A DNA stretch of 64,000 bases from Vreelandella venusta (lineage in GTDB: Bacteria; Pseudomonadota; Gammaproteobacteria; Pseudomonadales; Halomonadaceae). How positions within the stretch are numbered: the stretch's first letter is position 1; every line of letters starts with the position of its first letter. The position numbers and the translations under genes were made by a program. The notes beneath the pieces were generated by a model, which saw nothing but the letters and a program-made list of their open reading frames with translations, had not been told where the DNA came from and ran no database searches. Positions 25,926 to 35,764 of the stretch are shown piece after piece. The DNA is taken from the NCBI RefSeq assembly GCF_007989605.1, contig NZ_BJUL01000003.1:186001-250000 (forward strand). The letters run 5' to 3'.

Positions 25926-27392
25926 ATGCCGACACTACCTTTCAACCCCTGGTCGACCGCAATTGCTGTGGCCACCACTTTATTGATTTGGCTGGTAATT
26001 CCTTTGCCAGAAGGGCTGACGCCAAACGCTTGGCTTATGCTGGCAATATTTGTCGGTACCATTGTCGCGATCATCGGCAAAGCCATGCCTATTGGGGCGA
26101 TCTCTGTGATTGCGATTTCTATTGTCGCGGCCAGTGGCGTTACCGGCGATACGCCAGGCAAGGCCATCACTGTCGCCTTAAGCAGTTATGCCAACCCACT
26201 TATCTGGTTAATTGCCATTGCGATTATGATTTCGCGCGGGTTGATTAAAACTGGCCTGGGTGCGCGTATTGGTTACTACTTCATCTCGATTTTTGGCAAG
26301 CGTACGTTGGGGATCGGCTATGGCCTCGCCTTTTCCGAACTTTCAATTGCACCGGTCACACCCAGTAATACCGCACGGGGTGGCGGTATTATCCACCCCA
26401 TTATGCGCTCTATCGCTCACAGCTTTGACTCGCATCCTGAAGACAACACGTCGGGTAAAATCGGTAAATATCTAGCGCTGGTGAATTACCACAGCAACCC
26501 CATCACCTCGGCTATGTTCATTACCGCCACCGCTCCTAACCCATTAACCGTTCAACTTATCTCGTCCGCCACCGGAGCGGAAATACAGCTGAGCTGGTTA
26601 ACCTGGGCGGTCGCCATGCTGCTGCCGGGCTTGGTCGCCATCCTGGCGATGCCGTACATTCTGTACTTGCTTTACCCACCGGAAATTAAAGAAACCCCAA
26701 ATGCCACTCAATTGGCGAGAGATAAACTTGCCGAACTAGGAAAACTAAGCCGTAACGAAGGCATTATGCTGTTCGTTTTCTTAGTGCTGCTTTTGCTTTG
26801 GGCGGATATCCCAGCGATATTCCTGGGGGATGCAGCCACGCTTAACACCACAACGTCTGCGTTTATTGGCCTATCGCTACTACTGCTAACAGGGGTTTTA
26901 ACCTGGGAAGATGTGCTGAAAGAAAAAAATGCCTGGGATACGCTGCTGTGGTTTGGTGCTCTTATTATGATGGCTAGCCAGCTTAACGAAACAGGCCTAA
27001 TTAGTTGGTTTTCAGCGAATATGCAGAGCTGGATTACCACGATGGGGATTGGTTGGGCGGGAGCCTCTGCACTCTTGGTACTCACCTTTCTTTATACCCA
27101 TTACTTTTTTGCCAGCACGACTGCACACATCACCGCGATGATGGCAGCATTTCTCACCGTTGGCTTAAGCCTCGGCGCCCCACCTATGCCTTTTGTGCTG
27201 ATTATGGCGGCCACATCTTCGATTATGATGACCTTAACCCATTACGCCACAGGCACCTCACCCGTCATCTTTGGCTCAGGCTACCTGACGCTGGGAGAGT
27301 GGTGGAAAGCAGGTTTCATTATGAGCGTGGTGAACCTGCTCATTTGGGTAGTCGTTGGTGGTTTATGGTGGAAGCTGCTTGGCCACTACTGA
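25926..27392 (+). CDS. DASS/SLC13-family anion symporter (CitT/DctT type)
   Basis: A 488-residue, 11-12 helix carrier of the divalent anion:Na+ symporter family. APVTPSNTARGGGIIHPI carries the first SNT substrate/sodium motif, and the C-terminal HYATGTSPVIFGSGYLTLGE region corresponds to the second. It probably imports or exchanges C4-dicarboxylates or citrate-like anions. The ATG at 25926 starts at the expected cytoplasmic N-terminus. It is a single gene with a strong hairpin after its stop. The exact anion cannot be told from sequence. Confidence 0.92.
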   Translation: MPTLPFNPWSTAIAVATTLLIWLVIPLPEGLTPNAWLMLAIFVGTIVAIIGKAMPIGAISVIAISIVAASGVTGDTPGKAITVALSSYANPLIWLIAIAIMISRGLIKTGLGARIGYYFISIFGKRTLGIGYGLAFSELSIAPVTPSNTARGGGIIHPIMRSIAHSFDSHPEDNTSGKIGKYLALVNYHSNPITSAMFITATAPNPLTVQLISSATGAEIQLSWLTWAVAMLLPGLVAILAMPYILYLLYPPEIKETPNATQLARDKLAELGKLSRNEGIMLFVFLVLLLLWADIPAIFLGDAATLNTTTSAFIGLSLLLLTGVLTWEDVLKEKNAWDTLLWFGALIMMASQLNETGLISWFSANMQSWITTMGIGWAGASALLVLTFLYTHYFFASTTAHITAMMAAFLTVGLSLGAPPMPFVLIMAATSSIMMTLTHYATGTSPVIFGSGYLTLGEWWKAGFIMSVVNLLIWVVVGGLWWKLLGHY

Positions 27393-27406
27393 GTTACCGC
27401 CTAAAA

Positions 27407-27435
27407 GCCAACAGAGGTTATTGACCTCTGTTGGC
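27407..27435. terminator. Hairpin after the anion symporter gene
   Basis: GCCAACAGAGG and CCTCTGTTGGC are perfect 11-bp arms with a 7-base loop, starting 15 bases past the stop. There is no T run after it, so it may work as an mRNA-stabilising or attenuating stem. Nothing else is supported between here and 27623. Confidence 0.65.
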
Positions 27436-27623
27436 ATTGAACTGCCCTGGCTAGACGCTATTTCTTAGCTTTCTATTTGGCCTTACTTTTCACTTTACCT
27501 TCTTTGCCGCTTGCCATGACGAGCACCTCTAATCCGTTAGTAGGGATGATGCCGCTCACTAAGTGAATACTTACTCCGAATGGCGACACCTTCCTTAGCG
27601 TAGCCTTGGTAAGAAAAGTTACC

Positions 27624-28706
27624 TCAATTACTTTTAGGCAGGCGCGTTGGCTGCCAACTATTTAGCAAACAGTGTAAACACGCCATGACCAACAAGGTGC
27701 CCACGAGCGCAACGCACATTGAAGAAAACCGATAAAGCGCACTATAAACAAGGTCTTGCTGCGGGCCTAACGATTGCCCAAAGAGAATACCCAACGTTGT
27801 CAGGCCTCCAAAGCCAATGCCTGAGCCGCCACCTTCCAAGATATGCTCTCTAGCAAACAGCATTAATCCAAGCCAATAGAACAAAATCACCAGTAAAAAA
27901 TGATGGCTTTGGGTGTAAAGCAATAACTGCATTGCCAACGCCAGATTACAGCCCAGTAACGTGCCGATTGCCCGTTTACCTGCCGACACTCGCGCGCCGG
28001 AATAACCTAAAGCAAATAGGATCAGAATGGTGGCCATTTGCGCTGACAGCGAATCACGGAGGTCAAACACTTGGAACACCACAAACGAGAGCGTAGCCGT
28101 AATGCCGCCCATCAATGTTTCATGGCGAATTTGGGCTGCAGGCTTTACACCACGCGGTGGTAGCTGGCGGGGTTCAACGTCGGGAAATAGCGTATGCATC
28201 AACATGGCGATAAATACCGCCAGCAGGCTGGCCATAATATTGCTCGCCAACAGATCACTTAAATCAACACCTGGGTAGCTAGCAAAGTGCAGCAATATGC
28301 TTAGCGTCAGTACGCCATTCGCGCCAAACAGAAAAAACGGGCCTTTTGCCATTAGGTTGAAGCGCAGCAAAAACAGACCTAGTACAACCAGCGTCATTAC
28401 TAACGGCATATGCTTTAGCAGCCCCACCACCATGCTAACTTCCAAAGCATTCAAACTAACGTTGGCCAAAAACTGGCGAATGATATTGCCATTTAAAAGG
28501 GGCACCATGCCTAACAAGAACATCGGGAAGACAGTGAAAAACACCCCATAATTCCAGCCCATTAGTTGGCTGATAATAAACCCCAGTGAACCGCCGCCCG
28601 CGACCCGTAAGCACTGGCGCAGGCCGTTTTGAGAGAGCGCTGGCTTATTAACAGCCACTGCTGGTGTCTTATTAATAACCGTTTTAATAGCCGCTTTAGT
28701 AAACAT
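27624..28706 (-). CDS. DUF2955 / FUSC-like inner-membrane efflux partner
   Basis: A 360-residue protein with about ten membrane helices in two similar halves. QCLRVAGGGSLGFIISQLMG and the second-half IRHETLMGGITATLSFVVFQ match DUF2955/FUSC-type aromatic-acid efflux proteins. Such proteins lack an ATPase and work with a HlyD-type adaptor. The ATG at 28706 overlaps the stop of the upstream HlyD gene by 11 bases, so the two are translationally coupled. Likely exports an organic acid or drug. Confidence 0.9.
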   Translation of the reverse strand: MFTKAAIKTVINKTPAVAVNKPALSQNGLRQCLRVAGGGSLGFIISQLMGWNYGVFFTVFPMFLLGMVPLLNGNIIRQFLANVSLNALEVSMVVGLLKHMPLVMTLVVLGLFLLRFNLMAKGPFFLFGANGVLTLSILLHFASYPGVDLSDLLASNIMASLLAVFIAMLMHTLFPDVEPRQLPPRGVKPAAQIRHETLMGGITATLSFVVFQVFDLRDSLSAQMATILILFALGYSGARVSAGKRAIGTLLGCNLALAMQLLLYTQSHHFLLVILFYWLGLMLFAREHILEGGGSGIGFGGLTTLGILFGQSLGPQQDLVYSALYRFSSMCVALVGTLLVMACLHCLLNSWQPTRLPKSN

Positions 28707-29757
28707 AGTGCAGCCAACTAATCAGCTGCGCCTGCAGCCATGCAAACGGCTTAGCCATTTCATGCTCGCCCGGCACTAGCTGCACCGTTGCCCGCGCACC
28801 ACTTGGGGGTAGTTCAGTCAACGGCGTATCTAACGCCACATGAATACGCGTGCGCTGCGCATCTCGCACCCAGCGATCTGAAGCAGGAATATCCACAAGT
28901 TGGCCATCCACCGCCTGTTGACCTACGCGGGTGCCTGCATCAAAGGCACTGACATGCCCTTCAAAAATTTGTCCCGGCAAGCCATCGAAGACCACTTTTG
29001 CTTCATCGCCAAGCGCCACATGGCGCAGGCTCTTTTCACGAAAATCAGCCACAACCTCTAGCGTGTTCGCGACCAGCGCCACCGCAGGCTGTCCCGCCTG
29101 CACATAATGGCCAGGCTGTAGCTGAAGGTTAGTGACCACACCGGACTCAGGCGCTTTTACTACCGTATGGGCTAAATCCAGCTCGGCTCTCTCCAGGGCA
29201 TTATTCGCTTGGCGAAGGCGTAAGTTATCGTCGCCCTCTTCTCCCAACTGTACTTCTAAGCTGTCAATCTGCGCCTGGGCAGATGCCACAGCCGCCTGCG
29301 CGGTATGTTCAGCCGCGACCTGCTGTTCGTACTGCTGGCGGGAAATCCCCTGACGCCCAAGCAGCGCTTCAGCACGGCGGCGCTCACCGCTGCGCTCATC
29401 GAAAGTAGCCTGTGCCGAGGCAAGTGATGCCCTAGCAGCTGCTAGTTCTGCATTTAAGCGGGCGTTTTCTTGCTCCGCTTGCTCCCGGTTTAACTGGGCT
29501 TGGGAGCGGGCGATTTGAAAGGGAGATGGGTCTAAGCGAAACAGCACATCCCCTTGGGTTACCGTCTGATGGTCACTCACCACCACGTCCTTCACAGGGC
29601 CGCTTAGCTCAGGAGCAATGCTGGTGACGGGGCGCATTGCCCGCGCCTCAGGCGTCATGGGCATAAAGCTGTCGGCCACTAAGAAGTAAACGAACAGCAA
29701 TAGGAATACGGTCAGGGCTATTTTCACCCATCGGGTAAATTGTTGATCAGGGGACAT
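28696..29757 (-). CDS. HlyD/EmrA-type membrane fusion protein
   Basis: A 353-residue adaptor with one N-terminal membrane anchor (IALTVFLLLFVYFLVADSFM, residues 12-31). Lipoyl halves GPVKDVVVSDHQTVTQGDVL and VKAPESGVVTNLQLQPGHYV flank a long coiled coil of Ala/Gln/Arg-rich heptads (about residues 75-190), followed by the beta-barrel. It should couple the DUF2955 protein encoded next to an outer-membrane channel. A TetR-type palindrome lies 112 bases upstream, but no tetR gene is adjacent. Confidence 0.94.
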   Translation of the reverse strand: MSPDQQFTRWVKIALTVFLLLFVYFLVADSFMPMTPEARAMRPVTSIAPELSGPVKDVVVSDHQTVTQGDVLFRLDPSPFQIARSQAQLNREQAEQENARLNAELAAARASLASAQATFDERSGERRRAEALLGRQGISRQQYEQQVAAEHTAQAAVASAQAQIDSLEVQLGEEGDDNLRLRQANNALERAELDLAHTVVKAPESGVVTNLQLQPGHYVQAGQPAVALVANTLEVVADFREKSLRHVALGDEAKVVFDGLPGQIFEGHVSAFDAGTRVGQQAVDGQLVDIPASDRWVRDAQRTRIHVALDTPLTELPPSGARATVQLVPGEHEMAKPFAWLQAQLISWLHYVY

Positions 29758-29868
29758 TGGAATTTCTCATTGACGAGCATCAAAGCGACTAGGTCACCGC
29801 TTGGAGATATTATTAGGTGGAATACTTTAGTCTAACAAACAATTAGCAAGCTAACAATATTTTCATTA

Positions 29869-29886
29869 TGAATGAGCGCTCAATCA
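29869..29886. promoter_or_regulatory. TetR-type operator upstream of HlyD/DUF2955 operon
   Basis: TGAATGAGCGCTCAATCA has the perfect inner palindrome TGAGCGCTCA and matching outer TGA/TCA, the form of many TetR-family operators. The rest of the 300-base gap 29758-30056 holds only the next terminator. Confidence 0.55.
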
Positions 29887-29981
29887 AGCCACTCCAATAA
29901 CGTACCCTGGAGACATCGACTTATATACGAACCAGCCCCCTTCCATTCTCTAGTTCGTTAGAAAGCCCCTTTGCCGAGCAC

Positions 29982-30015
29982 AAAAAAGCCCTATCGCTTG
30001 GCTTAGCAATAGGGC
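29982..30015 (-). terminator. Intrinsic terminator of the small beta-barrel gene
   Basis: On the minus strand GCCCTAT...ATAGGGC forms the stem and is followed by TTTTTT (29987-29982). It lies about 40 bases after the stop at 30057. Confidence 0.9.
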
Positions 30016-30056
30016 CTTGTTTCTTCGGTAGGTTAATCAAGTATTAGGCAATTGCC

Positions 30057-30566
30057 TTAAAACCGGTACTTTAGGCCTACACTGGCAGCATCAAAATCAT
30101 AGGCAGATTTATCTAGGTAGCGCATGTAGTCAGCGCCTACCGATACATTGGAACTGATATCCATTTCTGCACCGGCACCGTAGGAGAAACCGGTTTCACG
30201 GTCGTTATTAATATCAACCTCTGTGAAGCCCGCTAAGCCATACAAACGCACTTCCGGAGCAATGGGTACGATACCTTTCGCATAAGCACCCGCAACGTGA
30301 TTTAGCTCGGCACCACCATCTGAACCACCTGTCCCCAAATGGCCTTCTAAGGCGAAATAGTCATTGAACTGTGCCCCACCGCGGAGACGCAAACCAACGT
30401 CATCGCGTGAAGAACCTCTTTCTGGATTCAGGCTCCAGAACATGGCATCGCCGCCCACATATCCTTGTGGGTACTGGAAGGATTGTTGCGCTTGAGCCGA
30501 TGCCGCGAACGTACCCGCACCAACTAAAAGAGCGGCAGAGGTGAGTGATAATACGGTCATCTTCAT
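30057..30566 (-). CDS. Small outer-membrane beta-barrel protein (OmpA-like/YfaZ-type porin)
   Basis: A 169-residue secreted protein with a clear signal peptide cleaved after SAQA (residue 26). Alternating strands with glycine turns (LRLRGGAQFNDYFALEGHLG, KGIVPIAPEVRLYGLAGFTE) and a C-terminal Phe (GLKYRF) indicate an eight-stranded outer-membrane barrel of the OmpA-like/YfaZ group. A single-gene unit with its own terminator. Function unspecified; these are structural or small-solute proteins. Confidence 0.85.
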   Translation of the reverse strand: MKMTVLSLTSAALLVGAGTFAASAQAQQSFQYPQGYVGGDAMFWSLNPERGSSRDDVGLRLRGGAQFNDYFALEGHLGTGGSDGGAELNHVAGAYAKGIVPIAPEVRLYGLAGFTEVDINNDRETGFSYGAGAEMDISSNVSVGADYMRYLDKSAYDFDAASVGLKYRF

Positions 30567-30683
30567 AAGTTAAACCTCAGTTAAAAAACAGTGTTTCCTT
30601 ACACTTTTTAATTTTGGCTTATACTTTAGGAGAACGCAATCTGCCAGCTCAACTTGCACACAGTTTCCTTTTTCCCCTCCTGC

Positions 30684-31622
30684 TTACCTACCTTTGGAAA
30701 GACTGAGCACAACAATGCCACCAACCACCACAGCCCCGCCAACCAACTGGCTAGGGGTTAACATCTGACCTAGCACAATATAGCCAAGCAGTAACGATGC
30801 TACTGGCTCGAAGTTCATAACTGGTGCATTGCGCGCCATGTCCAGGCGTGGCACAAAAATAAACAATAGGGAAAAAGCACTGCCGTATAGCAAGGCTAAC
30901 AAAGCTAGTCCTGTCCAGCCTGCGCTGTTATCTGGCAAGCTCATTCCCCCAGGAACTGCACCCAGTAACCCACCAACGATCATGGCAATAAACACCGTTT
31001 GCATGGTCAGAAGGCTACGTAAGGTGCTGCCAACCCCTGCCAAGCGATGCTCAGTAACCCAAAGCGCGCAAGCAAACGCGAAAGCGGCACTTAACCCAAA
31101 TCCTATACCAACCAACCACTCAGACCCCATGGCATTGGCATCTCCAAACCAGCTCGGTATATCGAGCACCACGAGCAGCCCAATCAAAATAGTGCCCATA
31201 ATCAGGCAACTACGTAGCGAAGGCCGAGGACCGCCTAACGCCCAACTTAACAGCGCTAATTGAATAGGAAAGGTATTAACCAGTAACAACGCAATGACCA
31301 CCGGCAAACGTGCAACCGCTGAATAAAGGCTAACACTTTGAATAGCAATCAGAAGCCCTACTGCCAGCTGCCATGGCCATGTACCAGGCGGTAGCCACAG
31401 CCGCTTTTTTTGAACCACGACCAGCGTCAGTAAAATCAAACACGCTACGCCTGAGCGCATCAATACCGCAAGAAGTAATCCAGCACCATTATCAAACGCT
31501 AGCCGCGCGGAAACGTGGTTGGCTGCAAACATAGTAGCCACCGACATCATCAGAAAAATGGCTAGGTGGCGAGGCAGTAGCGTTGGTAATGAGGTAGAAG
31601 GCATAGCAACAAAGCGGCTCAC
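30684..31622 (-). CDS. EamA-family (DMT) transporter
   Basis: A 312-residue protein with ten predicted helices in two EamA repeats; HVSARLAFDNGAGLLLAVLM and FEPVASLLLGYIVLGQMLTP are the usual starts and ends of these repeats. It moves amino acids, nucleotide derivatives or other metabolites. The frame starts at a GTG (31622); the ATG at 31604 is equally possible as neither has a strong ribosome site. A stand-alone gene; substrate unknown. Confidence 0.9.
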   Translation of the reverse strand: MSRFVAMPSTSLPTLLPRHLAIFLMMSVATMFAANHVSARLAFDNGAGLLLAVLMRSGVACLILLTLVVVQKKRLWLPPGTWPWQLAVGLLIAIQSVSLYSAVARLPVVIALLLVNTFPIQLALLSWALGGPRPSLRSCLIMGTILIGLLVVLDIPSWFGDANAMGSEWLVGIGFGLSAAFAFACALWVTEHRLAGVGSTLRSLLTMQTVFIAMIVGGLLGAVPGGMSLPDNSAGWTGLALLALLYGSAFSLLFIFVPRLDMARNAPVMNFEPVASLLLGYIVLGQMLTPSQLVGGAVVVGGIVVLSLSKGR

Positions 31623-31919
31623 GATAAGTAGATTAAAAGTAGGATGACGACATTCTATGACGAAGGCTAACGAAATACCGCGCCAACATCATTGCAGTGC
31701 AGCATATTATACCAAGGTCTAAGCCTCTTTTACGCTAACTACTTTACAAAGGTTGTCATAAACACACCGATGCTGGTCATTAACCGTGGCTCTTCTATCA
31801 ACGATGCATTGATTTATGGTGCCCCTCAGGGACCGGGAACCATGATGCCGAAACGGGAGGAAGTTAATAACCTATTTCCCAAGCTACCCAGGTCGGCGCT
31901 ATCCCCCCTTCACACCAAG
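31623..31919. other. Intergenic region without supported genes
   Basis: An 81-codon plus-strand frame spans much of it but overlaps the 3' end of the DUF4153 gene and shows no domain or ribosome site. I see no promoter or repeat I would defend. Confidence 0.5.
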
Positions 31920-33710
31920 CTAGTTCTCAGCGGTTGATAATTGCTGCCTGACAAACTCAAGAGAGGGCCGTAAAAAGTGTAAACAGGAGCCGGTTCGATA
32001 GATATTCAAAGATTCAGGTATACGCTGTAATTTGCTATACGAGTAGCTATGTAGACACTCTTCGGCATGATGTTTCTGCTCGCTACCCAACGACACTAAA
32101 TCACCTACCCAATGCCAGGCCTGATTGCGCTCGGCGTAGGCCTTCGCTTGAAAGGTGTATTGGTCGTAAATCAGCCACTGGATACTCGGGTCATCGTCAA
32201 TACGAACCGCTATGCAAGGGTCCGGCTGGTTCAAGCACATCAAATCCTGTTTAGCCAGCAGCACCAGTAAAGACTCGGGCATCGTAGCCGTCTCAGGCCT
32301 TATACGAAACTGTTGGGCTAGCTCACCCAGGTCGTCAGTATCCATCAGAGACCCGGTGTTACCGGATTGAGCTTGCTTTATGTGAAACTCGACACGACGT
32401 TTCAGCTCAGGATGCGTCTGGGCAAACTCGCTCTCGGCCAGCTCTTGCAGAGCTAGCTTGCCGGGCCGCCCAAGTCGATAGAGCACATAGTCGAAATCAA
32501 AATCTTCCACTGCTGTGTGCCCATCCAATAATCGCTTTACCTGATGCTGGGCAGACCAGTGGCTCATGTCAGCCAGTGGCGTATTAACCAGTATCAGCAC
32601 ACTGGCCACCAGAAGGGCCAGCCACCTATTGACGCGGTGAATACCGGGTAACGCTGCTTTTCGGCGCCAAAGTATTATCACGCTGTAACTGAAGGTAAAA
32701 GTCGCCACCAATGCTTGCAGCAGCCCAGCCCATAACCGGTCCAAACTGAGCCCATACTGGTCGATACGTAGCCATAGTGCCCAAGCCGCCAATAGGCTGC
32801 CAATTGGCAGGAGTACGACCGCCACCAAAACCGTATTGCGTAGCCAACCAGGGTAAGGAGGATTGCTATGGGTTTGATGGAATACAGCGTTAAAGAACAG
32901 TAGCAAGGTTAACATCAGCGCCATAAGGATTTGCGCTGCCTTGCCTGTATCCCATATGGGTTCTAACCCTGTCCACATCAGCACGGCGAAGAATAGCAGG
33001 ATGACCAGGGCAACTAACGGCAAAAGTGTCTTGATAAGCGCTTCACACATCAGCCTTACGCTGGCAAGAAAGCGGAACCGGTTGCGAATCATCACCACGG
33101 CGATACCGAGCATCAACCAGGTAACCGGATAGACAAACACCGGTTTATAGAAAACCCGTTCAAAAAAGTCTATGCCGATGGCAGCAAAAAGCGCTCCCCA
33201 TAGCCCCAAAATTACCCAAAAAACCCCTATAAACAGACTGACCTGGGCAATTGTCAGGGCGAATTCCCATGAGTAATTCAGCAATGGTTGATAGGCTTTT
33301 GGCCATGTGCCACTGGAAGCACTGCTTCGAAAGAACAGAGCAAGGATGAGCATAGCCACCCCCACAGTCATACTAAAGGAAGCCATAAGGGGTGATGTAT
33401 TCCGGTAAGGCGCTTCCGGCACAGAGGTTGCCCAACCAAGGTGCCACCCCATCCAAAACAGCAGAGGCGTCAACAACAGCGGTATTAAATTGATACGATC
33501 CCGCAGTCGCACCATGCTAATCAGGTAAAAGGCAGGTACCACGATAGTGATGGAATAAAGTGCGCTTAGCCAGCGTTGATCAGTGGCCAGCCAATGTGTA
33601 TGTTCAACAGCCAGATGCAACGCGTAGAGTGCAACCCCCTGAAACAGGGCAATAAGAATCAACCCAATGCTGGTGCTACGATCCAAGGCGCTTAAACGGT
33701 TATCATCCAT
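31920..33710 (-). CDS. DUF4153-family polytopic membrane protein
   Basis: A 596-residue protein with about twelve membrane helices in the first 380 residues and a soluble C-terminal domain of about 200 residues (FDFDYVLYRLGRPGKLALQE). This layout, with YKPVFVYPVTWLMLGIAVVM and LDRLWAGLLQ, fits the DUF4153 family. The ATG at 33710 is preferred over an earlier non-ATG start at 33749 because of a purine-rich AGAGAA just upstream and the start of the membrane region. No function is known for the family; it is a single-gene unit. Confidence 0.82.
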   Translation of the reverse strand: MDDNRLSALDRSTSIGLILIALFQGVALYALHLAVEHTHWLATDQRWLSALYSITIVVPAFYLISMVRLRDRINLIPLLLTPLLFWMGWHLGWATSVPEAPYRNTSPLMASFSMTVGVAMLILALFFRSSASSGTWPKAYQPLLNYSWEFALTIAQVSLFIGVFWVILGLWGALFAAIGIDFFERVFYKPVFVYPVTWLMLGIAVVMIRNRFRFLASVRLMCEALIKTLLPLVALVILLFFAVLMWTGLEPIWDTGKAAQILMALMLTLLLFFNAVFHQTHSNPPYPGWLRNTVLVAVVLLPIGSLLAAWALWLRIDQYGLSLDRLWAGLLQALVATFTFSYSVIILWRRKAALPGIHRVNRWLALLVASVLILVNTPLADMSHWSAQHQVKRLLDGHTAVEDFDFDYVLYRLGRPGKLALQELAESEFAQTHPELKRRVEFHIKQAQSGNTGSLMDTDDLGELAQQFRIRPETATMPESLLVLLAKQDLMCLNQPDPCIAVRIDDDPSIQWLIYDQYTFQAKAYAERNQAWHWVGDLVSLGSEQKHHAEECLHSYSYSKLQRIPESLNIYRTGSCLHFLRPSLEFVRQQLSTAEN

Positions 33711-33865
33711 GACAATTCTCTGAGGGGCAGGTGGCGAACGTGATACCACGTCATTAGTCGGCTCAGAATACCAATAATCGCAGGTAGACGTTATTCATGG
33801 GTGGCCAATATCAATTAACAGTTGCACCACGTCTTAAGTCATTACTGACCGTGACTCCACATAGA

Positions 33866-33897
33866 AAAATAGCCCCAGGCACTGCCTGGGGCTATTT
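33866..33897. terminator. Terminator of the cyo operon
   Basis: AAAATAGCCCCAGGCA / TGCCTGGGGCTATTTT is a near-perfect stem with A and T runs on both sides, able to act in both directions. It lies 35 bases after the cyoE stop. Confidence 0.92.
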
Positions 33898-33931
33898 TAT
33901 TTAGCGAATTAACGTGTGTAAGAATTACCTG

Positions 33932-34855
33932 TCAGGCCCACATAGGCACCATGGCTTCCAACACCATCACTAAGCTCATTGCGGTAATCGTCAGAATCGA
34001 TACACCGAACACCTTTTTGGCCCAGCGCACGTCATCACCCAGTCGAAAACCACACAACGCTAGGTACAGCCAGTACCCGCCCATTGCTAATGCAACGCAC
34101 AGATACCCAGTGCCCGCTTTACTCGCCAGCACCAACGCAAGCGATGCGGGAATAAACGCGACGATGTAGCCCAGAATGTGGTGTTTTGCCCGTTTGATAC
34201 CATGCACCACCGGCAGCACTGGAATTGATGCCCGGCGATAATCCGCATAGCGAAAAATCGCAATCGCATACGAGTGCGGCATCTGCCAAAGGCAGAAGAT
34301 GACCAGCAGCATGAAAGCACCGCTATCAAACTGCCCCGTCACCGCACAATATCCAACAACCGGCGGCATTGCTCCCGAAAGACTGCCCACCAACGTGCCG
34401 TATTCAGAGTGCCGCTTCATATAAAGGCTGTACAGCCCAACATAAACGCCCCAGCCGATCACCGCCAATGCCACGGTTAAGCCGTTGGTACCCAGCGCCA
34501 AACACACCACGCCCGCTACCCCAAGCAGCGCCGAAACGCCTAATGCCTGAGTAATAGAGATACGTCCTTTGGCCAGAGGGCGATGGCGCGTACGCGCCAT
34601 CAAAGCATCAATATCACGGTCAATAACGTTATTACAGGCGCAGCCAGACGCAATGACCAGTGCAATACCCAACATGACCGTACTAAACGTGACCCAATCA
34701 AAAGTACCGTGGGCGGCTAAAAAATAACCGCCTAAGGTCGCAATGAGATTGCCGCCAATAATGCCTGGTTTCGTTAGCGCGAGCAGGTCACGCCAACGGC
34801 TAGGCACTATCGTTAACCGATCATCATGTTGAGATGCAGATGCTGCATGATCCAT
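33932..34855 (-). CDS. cyoE: Protohaem IX farnesyltransferase (haem O synthase)
   Basis: A 307-residue nine-helix prenyltransferase that adds farnesyl to haem b for the bo3 oxidase. The first Asp-rich motif is NNVIDRDIDALMARTRHRPL and the second lies in YADYRRASIPVLPVVHG. The ATG at 34855 gives the usual length but overlaps cyoD by 43 bases; the frame extends to 34918 without support. Last gene of cyoABCDE, followed by a strong terminator. Confidence 0.95.
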   Translation of the reverse strand: MDHAASASQHDDRLTIVPSRWRDLLALTKPGIIGGNLIATLGGYFLAAHGTFDWVTFSTVMLGIALVIASGCACNNVIDRDIDALMARTRHRPLAKGRISITQALGVSALLGVAGVVCLALGTNGLTVALAVIGWGVYVGLYSLYMKRHSEYGTLVGSLSGAMPPVVGYCAVTGQFDSGAFMLLVIFCLWQMPHSYAIAIFRYADYRRASIPVLPVVHGIKRAKHHILGYIVAFIPASLALVLASKAGTGYLCVALAMGGYWLYLALCGFRLGDDVRWAKKVFGVSILTITAMSLVMVLEAMVPMWA

Positions 34856-35142
34856 AAAGAGCCCCCTACCACCAAGACAAGTATCGTCAGCGTGAAAACG
34901 AAAGACATCACGTTCCACCCTTCGTCGGCTTTGGTGTTCATATGCATAAACATGACCAGCTGAACCAAAATCTGCAGCACGGCTGTTACTGCGATAACGA
35001 CCACCGTCGTGACGGTGCTTAGTGCACCGCTCATCACGACCGCGAATGGAATCACGGTTAGCACTAAAGATAGCAGAAGCCCAGTCACATACGATTTAAC
35101 GCTGCCATGGGAAGAAGTTGAATTAGATGAAGAATGGCTCAT
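34813..35142 (-). CDS. cyoD: Cytochrome bo3 ubiquinol oxidase subunit IV
   Basis: A 109-residue protein with three membrane helices; the region around VQLVMFMHMNTKADEGWNVM with the following FVFTLTILVLVVGGSLWIM is typical for CyoD. It helps assemble CyoB's copper site. Begins one base after cyoC ends and is overlapped at its 3' end by cyoE. Confidence 0.95.
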   Translation of the reverse strand: MSHSSSNSTSSHGSVKSYVTGLLLSLVLTVIPFAVVMSGALSTVTTVVVIAVTAVLQILVQLVMFMHMNTKADEGWNVMSFVFTLTILVLVVGGSLWIMQHLHLNMMIG

Positions 35143-35143
35143 C

Positions 35144-35764
35144 TCACAGCACTCCCATTAAATAAACGAACGAGAAAACACAGATCCAGACGATATCCAG
35201 AAAGTGCCAGAATAGGCTCAGGCAGAGAATTCTGGGACGAGTCATCGGTGTTAGCCCCTTGGTAGAAAGCTGCACCAGCATGACGAGAATCCATACCAAG
35301 CCAACGGTCACGTGCAGCCCATGAGTACCCACCAGGGTGAAGAATGACGAGAGAAACGCACTCTGATCAGGCCCATGCCCTTGATGAATCAAGTGCTGAA
35401 ACTCGTAGACTTCCATGCCAACAAACGCTGCGCCCAGCAGGAAGGTTATCGCTAACCACGCCTTTACCTGACTAATGCGCTCAGCATTCATGGCCAACAC
35501 GCCCATGCCGAAAGTAAAGCTACTAAACAGCAGTAAGAAGGTCTCGACGAGCACGAAAGGTAGCTCGAAAATATCTGCCGCCGTCGGGCCGCCCGCTGTG
35601 CCCTTCATAAGCACGGCGTAGGTAGCAAACAGTGACCCGAAGATCACTAGATCGCTCATTAGATAGACCCAAAAGCCGAACACTTTAGTGCCACTGGCAT
35701 CATGGTGCTCATGGTGTTCATGGGGCTCAGACGTTGCGCCATGGTGTAGAGTATTGGTAGCCAT
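35144..35764 (-). CDS. cyoC: Cytochrome bo3 ubiquinol oxidase subunit III
   Basis: A 206-residue five-helix subunit. [20 protein letters not shown], the Glu in [17 protein letters not shown] and the [17 protein letters not shown] block are the family hallmarks. Its ATG overlaps the cyoB stop (TAATG), implying tight coupling. Part of the terminal oxidase in the inner membrane. Confidence 0.97.
   Translation of the reverse strand: MATNTLHHGATSEPHEHHEHHDASGTKVFGFWVYLMSDLVIFGSLFATYAVLMKGTAGGPTAADIFELPFVLVETFLLLFSSFTFGMGVLAMNAERISQVKAWLAITFLLGAAFVGMEVYEFQHLIHQGHGPDQSAFLSSFFTLVGTHGLHVTVGLVWILVMLVQLSTKGLTPMTRPRILCLSLFWHFLDIVWICVFSFVYLMGVL

Noticed and set aside
27482-27530. Minus-strand 14-codon frame MASGKEGKVKSKAK after an AGAGGTG
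   Set aside because: Too short and without other support to call a gene, although a small basic peptide is possible.
31692-31937. Plus-strand 81-codon frame
   Set aside because: Overlaps the DUF4153 gene end and has no ribosome site or recognisable domain.
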